Source of the DNA: Tepidamorphus sp.
Lineage (GTDB): Bacteria; Pseudomonadota; Alphaproteobacteria; Rhizobiales; Tepidamorphaceae
Direction of reading: 5' to 3'
Assembly (NCBI GenBank): GCA_028280885.1
Contig: JANQKY010000073.1
Coordinates: 25,587 to 89,586, forward strand
DNA: 64,000 bases
Positions 54,121 to 61,295 of this stretch are shown here, one piece after another. A model generated the notes under the pieces. That model did not search any database, was not told where the DNA came from, and saw nothing but the letters and a program-made list of their open reading frames with translations. A program made the position numbers and the translations under genes. Each line of letters opens with the position of its first letter. Position 1 is the stretch's first letter.

Positions 54121-55047
54121 ATGATTGGCAGGTTGCTCGGTGTCCTCCTTCGCAATCCGACGGGCGTGCTCGCCGCCGGCGCGGTGGCGGTTGCCTGGGG
54201 GGCGATATCCGTCAATGCGGTCTTCCTCCAGGACGGTCCGCATCCGGCGCCCTTCCTGACCGGCGAGACGACGACCGCCAGCCTGCCCGAACCGAAGCCG
54301 GTCCGGGTCTCGACGATCGATCCGGCCCGCGTGCCGAACGAGCAGGAGCGCATCGCCGCCGAACGCCGGGCCCGGCTGACGCGCGACCTGCAGGGCGAAC
54401 TGGCGGCCCGCAATTTCTACAATGGCGGCCTCGACGGCCGCTACGGCCCGCAGACCGAAGCGGCGATCCTGTCCTATGAACAGGCCGCCGGCCTTCAGAT
54501 AACCGGCGCGGTGACCGACGAATTGCTGGCGCATGTGCGCCTGTCGACATTGATGGCGCCGCCGCAGCCGCGGCGAAACCCGTTGCGCGACTATGCCGAT
54601 ACCGCGCCGGTGCAGACGGTGGCACTGCAGACGGGGGCACTGCAGACGGGGGCACTGCGTCCCGCCGAGACGCCCGCCAATGCTGGTGATCCCGCCGGCG
54701 ATCCTGTCGACGATCCTGTCGGGGACCTGTTGTCGCGCGCCGACAGTGACCCGGTGACGACGGCAACCCTTGAGCCCGCGCCGCTTCCCGCCGCCGGTTC
54801 CGGCAACCCGCCGGCGAGCGATGGTTCAGCGACGCCCGCGCCCGATCCGGACCCGCAGATCGTCGCCGTCCAGGAGATCCTCGCCGATCTCGGCTATGCG
54901 CCGGGCTCCATCGACGGCTTCATCGGGCCGGCGACCAAGCGGGCGATCGAGGATTTCGAGATCGACCGTGGCCTCGACATGACCGGCCGCATCACGCCGG
55001 CGCTCCTGCAGGAACTGACCGCCGTCAGCGGGGTTCCGTTTACCTGA
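54121..55047 (+). CDS. Peptidoglycan-binding domain protein
   Basis: 308 residues. An N-terminal membrane helix (GVLAAGAVAVAWGAISVNAV) anchors two PG_binding_1 domains: one at about 90-140 (GELAARNFYNGGLDGRYGPQ, AAGLQITG) and one at the C terminus (ILADLGYAPGSIDGFIGPAT). Between them is a Pro/Ala/Asp-rich linker with short repeats (ALQTGALQTG, DPAGDPVDDPVGD). It starts 20 bases after the kinase gene and is probably cotranscribed with it, so it may link the kinase to the cell wall. No enzyme domain is present. Confidence 0.88.
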   Translation: MIGRLLGVLLRNPTGVLAAGAVAVAWGAISVNAVFLQDGPHPAPFLTGETTTASLPEPKPVRVSTIDPARVPNEQERIAAERRARLTRDLQGELAARNFYNGGLDGRYGPQTEAAILSYEQAAGLQITGAVTDELLAHVRLSTLMAPPQPRRNPLRDYADTAPVQTVALQTGALQTGALRPAETPANAGDPAGDPVDDPVGDLLSRADSDPVTTATLEPAPLPAAGSGNPPASDGSATPAPDPDPQIVAVQEILADLGYAPGSIDGFIGPATKRAIEDFEIDRGLDMTGRITPALLQELTAVSGVPFT

Positions 55048-55075
55048 TCCGGGTTTGTTAAGGGGGATGGCGGGA

Positions 55076-55120
55076 GGTTCGAGATCGCCTCCGGCGCTCT
55101 CGAAGCCGCCCTGCGGGCGG
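55076..55120 (+). repeat. Dispersed 45-bp repeat, family D, copy 2
   Basis: Identical over 45 bases to 15420-15464. Here it directly abuts a family A palindrome (from 55120), so the two repeat types form one mosaic unit in the 428-base gap before the DUF1491 gene. Confidence 0.85.
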
Positions 55121-55280
55121 CCCCCCACCCCGACCCTCCCCCACAAGGGGGGAGGGAGTGTTACCGCCGTGCCATGTGGCCTTAAAACCTCTCCAAGAAG
55201 AAAGCGGATCAAATTACCCACATGCCGCGCGGCTATCGCCCCCTCCCCCTTGTGGGGGAGGGTCGGGGTGGGGGGTGAGG
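55120..55280. repeat. Large palindromic intergenic element, family A, copy 3
   Basis: The left arm contains CCACCCCGACCCTCCCCCAC and the right arm GTGGGGGAGGGTCGGGGTGG, exact inverted complements. The centre includes GCGGATCAAATT, which also occurs, inverted, in the centre of the copy at 63750-63903, where the two centres can be aligned over most of their length. Confidence 0.85.
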
Positions 55281-55356
55281 CACGGTCCGCGCAAGCGGAC
55301 GAAACGCATCGCGTTTCGAGTGCCGAACGCGCGAGACCCTAGTCGAGCGCAGGGTA

Positions 55357-55394
55357 ATCGCCTTGGCCGGCTCGATGCCGGTCAAAGCGATACC
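55357..55394 (-). repeat. Dispersed repeat segment, family F, copy 1
   Basis: The reverse complement begins GGTATCGCTTTGACCGGCAT and matches 63711-63746 with only a few differences. At both places it flanks a family A palindrome at a short distance, which suggests one composite element. Confidence 0.75.
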
Positions 55395-55475
55395 GGCCCC
55401 AGGTCCGATAGCGTCTCCCGCGCCTCTGCTGCTATACGAGGAGGCCGGTTCGGCGGAAAACAAGAGGCGAAGTGC

Positions 55476-55823
55476 GTGCGGCTTAAATCGGCTATCTGGG
55501 TGTCTGCCTATGTGCGGCGCCTGTCGGGCGAGGGCATTCCCGTCGCCGTCGTGCGGCGCGGCGCCGAGGAGGCGGGCGCGATCTTCGTCAAGGTCGCCCG
55601 GCTCGACGGCTCAGCCGACATCTATGCGCCCGCCCCGCAGGCGGTGTTCGATGAGGACGGTCCGCCGGACCGCCGCTGGGTCAGGGCGACCGGGCCCGAG
55701 CCGGTACCCGAACAGGACGCCGAGGACTATCTGGCCCGACAGTTTCGCTTCGATTCCGACCTCTGGGTCGTCGAGGTGGAAGACCGTGGCGGCCGTCACC
55801 TGCTGGAGACGGTGGAGGGTTAG
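55476..55823 (+). CDS. DUF1491 family protein
   Basis: 115 residues starting at GTG, with AAGAGGCGAAGTGC before it. RLKSAIWVSAYVRRLSGEGI and VVRRGAEEAGAIFVKV are the recognised DUF1491 opening; DLWVVEVEDR closes it. It is a small cytoplasmic protein common in alphaproteobacteria. The 3' end overlaps the convergent DUF2336 gene by 4 bases. Function unknown. Confidence 0.85.
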   Translation: MRLKSAIWVSAYVRRLSGEGIPVAVVRRGAEEAGAIFVKVARLDGSADIYAPAPQAVFDEDGPPDRRWVRATGPEPVPEQDAEDYLARQFRFDSDLWVVEVEDRGGRHLLETVEG

Positions 55824-57028
55824 CCTTCTATCGACCCCGTCCGGCGCGTGATGCGGTCGCGCAGGCTTTCCACGCGTCGCGATCCGGCCGTTTCCGGCCG
55901 CCGCGTATCGCCAGGGCGGGTAACGGCGGGCTCGTGGCGTGCCGCCGGACGTGTCTTTGCCTCGCCCGCGCGCCACAGGTCGACGATGAAGCGGGCCATT
56001 GCCGGGGTCTGCGTCTCCGTCAGGCCGGCGAGCCGGCGCAGGGTCGGATAGGAGCGCCCCGCCTCCGGCACGGTCAGGAGCAGGATTCCGGTCGCCGTCT
56101 TCGCCCCGATTCCCGCGGCGTTGAGCGCCACGGCAAGCGCTTCGCCGGTGCGGTCGGCGACGATCCGCTCGCCCAGCGCCGGCGGCAGGTCGGTGTGCTC
56201 GGCGATCCGGTGCGCCAGCGCGGCCCGCTCGCCGCGCGCGGCAAGCCCGAACAGGGCGTCTCCCAATCCGTCAGGCGCCCCCTCGGGCGCCCCGTCCGGC
56301 GCTCCTCCCGCATCCGGTGTCTCGGCATCCGATCTGGCCGGGTGCCGCAGGTCCATCCGGTCGAGGATCCGGATCCGCGCATCGGCATCGACGATCCAGA
56401 ACAGCCGCGCCAGGGCGGCATCCGACAGGCTCGCCCGATCGATCAGCCGGTGGGCGGACGAGCAGCCAAGGCCCGCAACGCCGGCGAGCTGTTCGCACAG
56501 CGGCTCGTCGAGCCAGTCCGCGTGGTTGCGCAACAGCGAATCGGCGATCACCGGATCGCGGCGGGCGACGAGCGTTGCGACGAGACGCGGATCCAGAACC
56601 CTGCGCTCGGCGATCGCCCGCGTCTTCTCCGCTTCCTCCTCCTCGGCGATCCTGATGAGATCGACAAGGCCGATCGCCTCGCTGTGGCGCAGCATGGGAA
56701 CCGCGACGACGGGCACGTCGTCGGCGAGAAGGGCGGCGACCCGCTCCGGCAGATGGCCGCACGACGACAGGCGCCGCGCCACGTCGGCCCTGAGCCTGAG
56801 GCCGACTCTCGGCAGATGGGCGGTCATCAGTTCTTCGAAATGATCGGGAAGCCGCTGCCCGTCCTGCTGCTGGCCGTCCCGGCGTTGGTCAGCTAAACGG
56901 GCGCTTTCCACCGCAAGCTCGGTCAGGGTGGTGACGGCGGTTTCGCGAACGGCATCGGTCTCGATGCCGCGCTCGGAAATGAGGTCGGTGAGGGCGCTGT
57001 GAAAGCGGGACTGGAACACGTCCGGCAT
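55820..57028 (-). CDS. DUF2336 domain protein
   Basis: 402 residues, almost entirely helical, with repeated two-helix units (LVATLVARRDPVIADSLLRN, then VAGLGCSSAHRLIDRASLSD), a HEAT-like pattern, followed by the conserved DUF2336 region around VPEAGRSYPTLRRLAGLTET. The C terminus is basic and Thr/Arg-rich. I chose the ATG at 57028 (MPDVFQSRFHSAL). A run of PDGAPEGAPDG forms a small repeat in the middle. Function unknown; some alphaproteobacterial members are linked to cell-cycle control. Confidence 0.8.
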   Translation of the reverse strand: MPDVFQSRFHSALTDLISERGIETDAVRETAVTTLTELAVESARLADQRRDGQQQDGQRLPDHFEELMTAHLPRVGLRLRADVARRLSSCGHLPERVAALLADDVPVVAVPMLRHSEAIGLVDLIRIAEEEEAEKTRAIAERRVLDPRLVATLVARRDPVIADSLLRNHADWLDEPLCEQLAGVAGLGCSSAHRLIDRASLSDAALARLFWIVDADARIRILDRMDLRHPARSDAETPDAGGAPDGAPEGAPDGLGDALFGLAARGERAALAHRIAEHTDLPPALGERIVADRTGEALAVALNAAGIGAKTATGILLLTVPEAGRSYPTLRRLAGLTETQTPAMARFIVDLWRAGEAKTRPAARHEPAVTRPGDTRRPETAGSRRVESLRDRITRRTGSIEG

Positions 57029-57136
57029 GGCGGGTCCGTTGCTTGCAATGGGCTGCGCGCCCCGGCCGGCTCCCGCGCGCGGGCACCGGCTTGAGGACAC
57101 GGTCCGTTTCGTCGCCGACAGATTAGTCGCCAGCCG

Positions 57137-57152
57137 TTAGCGAACTGTTAAC
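57137..57152. promoter_or_regulatory. Near-consensus CtrA binding site
   Basis: TTAG, 7 bases, TTAAC matches the CtrA consensus TTAA-N7-TTAAC at all but one position. It lies in the 260-base divergent gap between the DUF2336 gene (109 bases away) and the 83-residue protein gene (137 bases away). A further GTTAA lies 12 bases downstream. CtrA is the master cell-cycle regulator in this group; its gene is not in the window. Confidence 0.45.
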
Positions 57153-57288
57153 CCTACCGAACCGTTAATACGCCCGTTCGGCGAAGCGGCGCCAAATGGG
57201 GGTCCGGTACGTCTGAGGGTGGTTTGGCATCACCATCACCGGTCCGGGCGGGGCGTCGGGCCGATCGCTCCGATTGGGGAGATCAGCG

Positions 57289-57540
57289 ATGGCAGCGGTG
57301 CTGCAATTCCATACGGAAATCCGCCGGGCCCGGCGCGGCAGCCGGCGCGACACCGGGGGCGGCCGGGTTCGGGCCGACGGTGAGACGGGCGGCGAGACGG
57401 GCAAGGTCATCATCTTTCCGGGCGTGCGGGTTGAGCGGAACGGGCTTGATCTGGCCCATCGGCGGGTCCGGATCGGATCCGCCAAACCGGGATCCGCCAA
57501 ACCGGGATCCGGCGAGTCCGGCCCGGCCGAGGAGGCCTGA
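57289..57540 (+). CDS. Small basic protein with IIFPGVR motif
   Basis: 83 residues. MAAVLQFHTEIRRARRGSRR is strongly basic, then VIIFPGVRVERNG, a motif I recall from short rhizobial proteins with no known function, and a C-terminal repeat GSAKPGSAKPGSGESG encoded by 15-base tandem repeats of GGATCCGCCAAACCG. GGGGAGATCAGCG precedes the ATG. It ends 33 bases before the lipoprotein gene. Confidence 0.65.
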   Translation: MAAVLQFHTEIRRARRGSRRDTGGGRVRADGETGGETGKVIIFPGVRVERNGLDLAHRRVRIGSAKPGSAKPGSGESGPAEEA

Positions 57541-57573
57541 CCGGCCCTTGTCGGGCGATTGCGGGAGGCCTTG

Positions 57574-58401
57574 ATGGGCGCGCGGTTCCATTTGGCGCGG
57601 GATCTGCCGGCTTACGGCAGGCGCGTGGCCGGACTGCTGATGCTCGTCGTCTTCCTGGCCGGTTGCGCCGCCGAGCAGGGCGATTTCGGCCGGCCCGTCA
57701 ACAACTACGTCAACGACACCCTGCTGCCGGAGATCGGCGACCGCATGGCCCGCCAGCGCGGCGAGCCGGTGTCGGATTTCATGCTGACCGATGACGAGAA
57801 GGAGCTGCGCGCGCGCTCCTATCGCTTCATCATGCCGATCCACCGCGACGCCTTTCGCGCCCGCAACGAGGTGGAATGGGTGCGTACCCGGATCTGGCCC
57901 GATTCGCTCTATCGGCCCGACCCGACGCTCTACTACCGGCTGATGCGCAAGGACGACTTCCAGTCGAACTATGGCCGCTGGAATGCGATCCTCGACGACA
58001 TAACCGCCGACATTCCGCTGATCCAGCCCTATTATGTGGTCTGGCAAGAGGTCTGCCAGGCCGATCTGCAGCGCCTCGGCGCGCTGAACCGGACTGCCGG
58101 CCTGACGTCGCACGAGTTTGACGACGCCGAGGCCCGGGTCTGGGAGAACCGCCGGGTCGCCGATTGGGCCGTCGCCGCCCTGCGCTGGCGCATCGAATCC
58201 TATGACTACGCGATCCAGCGCACCGAGATCGAGATCCCGACGGGCGATGCCGAGCTGGAGGCCGCAATCGCGCTCGACCGGCTGGCCGCGGAGGTCGACT
58301 GGCTGCAGGCCGCCGTCAACGACCCGACCTGCGGCGGCGGCGGCGTTCCCGTCACCAAGGGCGGCTGGCAGGAGATCGATGGACCGGTCTACAAGCGATA
58401 G
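57574..58401 (+). CDS. Predicted lipoprotein of unknown function
   Basis: 275 residues. The signal peptide ends in lipobox LAGC (Cys31). The mature part is rich in Trp, Tyr and Asp (DSLYRPDPTLYYRLMRKDDF, WNAILDDITADIPLIQPYYV) and appears helical, with Cys pairs possible between QEVCQAD and DPTCGGG. I recognise no domain. GGGAGG lies 5 bases before the ATG. It ends 25 bases before the MFS gene. Confidence 0.75.
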   Translation: MGARFHLARDLPAYGRRVAGLLMLVVFLAGCAAEQGDFGRPVNNYVNDTLLPEIGDRMARQRGEPVSDFMLTDDEKELRARSYRFIMPIHRDAFRARNEVEWVRTRIWPDSLYRPDPTLYYRLMRKDDFQSNYGRWNAILDDITADIPLIQPYYVVWQEVCQADLQRLGALNRTAGLTSHEFDDAEARVWENRRVADWAVAALRWRIESYDYAIQRTEIEIPTGDAELEAAIALDRLAAEVDWLQAAVNDPTCGGGGVPVTKGGWQEIDGPVYKR

Positions 58402-58426
58402 GGCCAGCGCAAACCGGGCAGCGTAG

Positions 58427-59923
58427 ATGCGGATCCGGGACACCTTGCGCGAGGCGATCCTGCATGGCCGCGAGCCGCCGCCGGCCGAAGCGATCGCGCG
58501 CCGCGAAAACTACCGCTGGATCGTCGTCGGCTGCGTGTGCATCGGCGCCTTCATGGGCCAGCTCGACGCCAGCATCGCGCAATTGATGCTGCCGCGTCTG
58601 GAAAAGGTCTTCGACGTCCGCCTGAGCACGGTAAGCTGGGTGCCGATTGCCTATCTCCTGGCGATGGCGGGCTTCCTGCCGATCTTCGGCCGGCTCGCCG
58701 ACCTGGTCGGGCGCAAGCTGATCTATGTCGCGGGCGCCGTCCTGTTCGTCGCGGGCTCGCTGGTCAGCGGCTTCGCGCCGAACCTGGAGATCCTGATCGC
58801 CGGCCGCGTGGTGCAGGGCATCTCGGCTGCGATGATGTCGGCGAATTCGGTCGCCATCCTGATCGCCGCCGCGGGGCCCGAGCAGCGCGGCCGGGCGATC
58901 GGCATCCTGGCCGCCGCGCAGGCCGCGGGCCTGAGCCTTGGTCCCGCGATCGGCGGCTTCCTCGTCGACAGTTTCGACTGGCGCTGGGTGTTCTTCATCT
59001 TCGTGCCGATCGCGGCACTCGCCGGCCTGTTCGGCTGGTTCGTCATTCCCGCCACCAAGATCGCCCGGCCCGGCGGCCGGTTCGACCGGACCGGCGCGCT
59101 GCTCCTGGTGCCGGCGCTCGCCGCCCTGCTGGTCGCGGTCAACCAGGCGCATGCCTGGGGCCTGCTGTCGCCCTGGATCCTGGCGAGCGCCGCCGCAGCG
59201 CTTGTGCTGCTGGCCGTCTTCTTCCGCACCCAGATGCGCCTTGCCGAGCCGCTGATCGATATCGACCTGCTGCGCCGGCCGGGCTTTGCGAGCGGCAATG
59301 TCGGCGCCATGCTGAGCTTTGCCATGCTGTTCGGCGTGTTCTTCCTGATGCCCTTCGTGCTGATCCGCGCCTATGGCGACAGCGCTTTCGAGGCCGGCCT
59401 GCGGCTGATCCTCGTGCCGGTCGCGCTCAGCCTGATCGCGCCGGTGAGCGGCGCCCTCTACGACCGGATCGGCGCGCGGGCGCTCAAGGTTACGGGCATG
59501 GTGGTCGCCACGCTGGCGCTTGTCGTGCTGCATGTCGCAATGGACGGCGAGGCGGCGAGCCTGCCGGTGGTGATGGCCGCGCTTGCCCTGATCGGGCTCG
59601 GGCAGGGCCTGTTCACCGCGCCGAACAATTCCGCGATCATGGCCGCCGCGCCTGCCCATCTCACCGGCGAGGCGGGCAGCCTCGTCAATGTCAGCCGCAC
59701 GCTCGGCACGAGCTTCGGCGTCGCGCTCACCGCCTCCGTCCTGTCGTGGCGGGTGACGCTCCTGTCGGGCGAGGCCGGCCGCACCGTCGGCGTGGCGCCG
59801 GACAAGATCGCGATGGCCGCGAGCCAGACCGTGCTCCTGCTGGCCGCCTTCGCCGCGCTTGCCGCGCTGGTGTCGCTGGTCGGGCGCAGGGGAGGGCGGG
59901 CGAGGGGCGAGCGTGGGATCTGA
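58427..59923 (+). CDS. DHA2-family MFS multidrug exporter (EmrB/QacA-like)
   Basis: 498 residues with about 14 membrane helices. MGQLDASIAQLMLPRLEKVF is the DHA2 opening (usual LDxTIVNVALP motif, here with SIAQLMLP), GRLADLVGRKLIYV is the loop 2-3 motif, and GRVVQGISAAMMSANSVAIL is helix 4. VAAAQAAGLSLGPAIGGFLV-like sequence (AAAQAAGLSLGPAIGGFLVD) is motif C of antiporters. Probably a proton-coupled drug exporter. No emrA-type adaptor gene adjoins. Start at 58427. Confidence 0.9.
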   Translation: MRIRDTLREAILHGREPPPAEAIARRENYRWIVVGCVCIGAFMGQLDASIAQLMLPRLEKVFDVRLSTVSWVPIAYLLAMAGFLPIFGRLADLVGRKLIYVAGAVLFVAGSLVSGFAPNLEILIAGRVVQGISAAMMSANSVAILIAAAGPEQRGRAIGILAAAQAAGLSLGPAIGGFLVDSFDWRWVFFIFVPIAALAGLFGWFVIPATKIARPGGRFDRTGALLLVPALAALLVAVNQAHAWGLLSPWILASAAAALVLLAVFFRTQMRLAEPLIDIDLLRRPGFASGNVGAMLSFAMLFGVFFLMPFVLIRAYGDSAFEAGLRLILVPVALSLIAPVSGALYDRIGARALKVTGMVVATLALVVLHVAMDGEAASLPVVMAALALIGLGQGLFTAPNNSAIMAAAPAHLTGEAGSLVNVSRTLGTSFGVALTASVLSWRVTLLSGEAGRTVGVAPDKIAMAASQTVLLLAAFAALAALVSLVGRRGGRARGERGI

Positions 59924-59986
59924 GGTCGCACCGGGCTCGGGGCGCCGGGCCTCAAGACATAAACAACCACGAGGCGCCCGGGTTCC

Positions 59987-60025
59987 CCGATCCCGGCTCA
60001 GCCTCCGGCTGTCCGGGATGACGAG
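59987..60025 (+). repeat. Family B repeat, right arm
   Basis: CCGATCCCGGCTCAGCCTCC onward matches the right arm at 3797-3836 with a few changes. The adjacent CGCCCGGGTTCCCCGATCCC (from 59979) is the inverted complement of sequence at 60501-60520, so the two arms in this 663-base gap flank the C and E repeats. Confidence 0.75.
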
Positions 60026-60060
60026 GGAGGGGTTGGCGCCCTGTTGTCCGCACTCTCTGT

Positions 60061-60235
60061 GTCATTACCGGGTTTGTCCCACTGGTGTCCCCACCGCGTT
60101 GTGATTGCCGGGCTTGTCCCCCTAGTGTCATTGCCAGGACAAGTCCACTGCTGTCCGGTTCAGCGATACCGGGCTTTGATTTTCAGCCCGGCCACCTCCT
60201 CGGCTGTCATGCCCGGAACAAGCCCGGCAATGACA
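60061..60235. repeat. Short repeats of GTCATTGCCGGGCTTGTCCC, family E
   Basis: Direct copies lie at 60061, 60101 and (diverged) 60127, and an inverted copy at 60216-60235. The outer copies can pair to form a large hairpin. The block sits between the two arms of family B. Confidence 0.7.
60148..60182 (-). repeat. Family C repeat, inverted partial copy
   Basis: The reverse complement, ending GCTGAACCGGACAGCAG, matches 4088-4122 with about three differences over 35 bases. Confidence 0.7.
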
Positions 60236-60391
60236 CTGAGGGGAATGGCGGGCGATACCAGACACCGCTTTCGTTGAGGCAAACGGAGTTGATGACGTCC
60301 GAGTTGGTGGTTTAGCGAGTGCGTATCCCGCCGCCGTGGTTCGCCGAAAATGCTATACCAGACAAACGGTTAATCGACGTCGCCGGAATTA

Positions 60392-60435
60392 AACCGGACA
60401 GTAGTGGAACACGTCCGGGGATGACGTCAGAGGGG
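60392..60435 (+). repeat. Family C repeat, direct copy
   Basis: Begins AACCGGACAGTAGTGGAACA and continues with CGTCCGGGGATGACGTCAGA, close to the unit at 39134-39180. Confidence 0.7.
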
Positions 60436-60469
60436 ATGGAAGCGTCGAAGCATAAACATACCTCTCCCT

Positions 60470-60509
60470 CGTCATCCCGGAATTCGCGATAGCGAATATC
60501 CGGGATCGG
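60470..60509 (+). repeat. Family B repeat, left arm
   Basis: Identical over 40 bases to 3699-3738, beginning CGTCATCCCGGAATTCGCGA. CACCGACACGGGC, found after the first copy, also recurs here about 80 bases downstream. Confidence 0.8.
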
Positions 60510-60586
60510 GGAGCCCGGGCGTTTCGAGGTCCCTTCATCGGTGAAGCCGGCACCGACACGGGCGCCACGATCCCTGTTCTCGCCTC

Positions 60587-61033
60587 TCACGGCGCCTCGA
60601 GCGGCCACATCGCGATGTGATCCTCAAGGTCCGCCTCCGCGATGTCCTGCTCGCGCACGGTGCGCCCGCGCACCGAGATGCCGGCTGCGTGCACCGTTTC
60701 CGGATCGCCCGACACCAGCGGATGCCACCAGTAGAGATCCTCGCCCTCGGCGACCAGCCGGTAGGCGCAGGTCGGCGGCAGCCAGGCGAGCGCTGGAAGC
60801 GTTTCCGGCGTCAGCGCCACGCAATCGGGCACGCGGGCGGTGCGGTTGTCGTAATCCGTGCAGCGGCAGGTTTGCCTGTCGAGCAGGGCACAGGCGATGT
60901 CGGTGTACCAGATCTCGGCCGTGTCCTCGTCCTCGAGCTTCATCAGGCAACACCGCGCGCAGCCGTCGCACAGCGATTCCCACTCGGCGCGGGTCATCTG
61001 GCTGAGGGATTTGGTTTTCCAGAAGGGGGGCAT
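60587..61033 (-). CDS. YcgN/YkgJ-type cysteine-cluster protein (UPF0260)
   Basis: 148 residues. Cysteines are arranged as [25 protein letters not shown] and VPDC, the UPF0260 pattern, likely to bind zinc or an Fe-S cluster. [20 protein letters not shown] and HPLVSGD are conserved. Length is normal. It is divergent from the penicillin-binding protein gene. Function unknown. Confidence 0.9.
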   Translation of the reverse strand: MPPFWKTKSLSQMTRAEWESLCDGCARCCLMKLEDEDTAEIWYTDIACALLDRQTCRCTDYDNRTARVPDCVALTPETLPALAWLPPTCAYRLVAEGEDLYWWHPLVSGDPETVHAAGISVRGRTVREQDIAEADLEDHIAMWPLEAP

Positions 61034-61295
61034 GGCGAGCGATGGGACAGGTCTGCCAGCGGTCTGCGGGCCGGTATCGCGAACTCTAGCACCGAAACGG
61101 GCACCCGTTAATCATGGCCGGAAAACCTTTCAAACCACCGTGACCTTAATCACACGTAACTTGCGTTTCCGCGACAAACCGGGACATTAAGTGACGTATG
61201 GCAAAGTGTGATCGTGATATAGGATAGTCGGCTCGGCAACCGGCCCCGAGCCGCGTCGAGCCGATATGTGCCGCAAGTTCGGAGTAGAGTGAAGC

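Noticed and set aside
60041..60315. Short plus-strand frames of 76-77 codons in the gap after the DHA2 exporter.
   Set aside because: They are made of repeat families C and E translated in several frames, so they are not genes.
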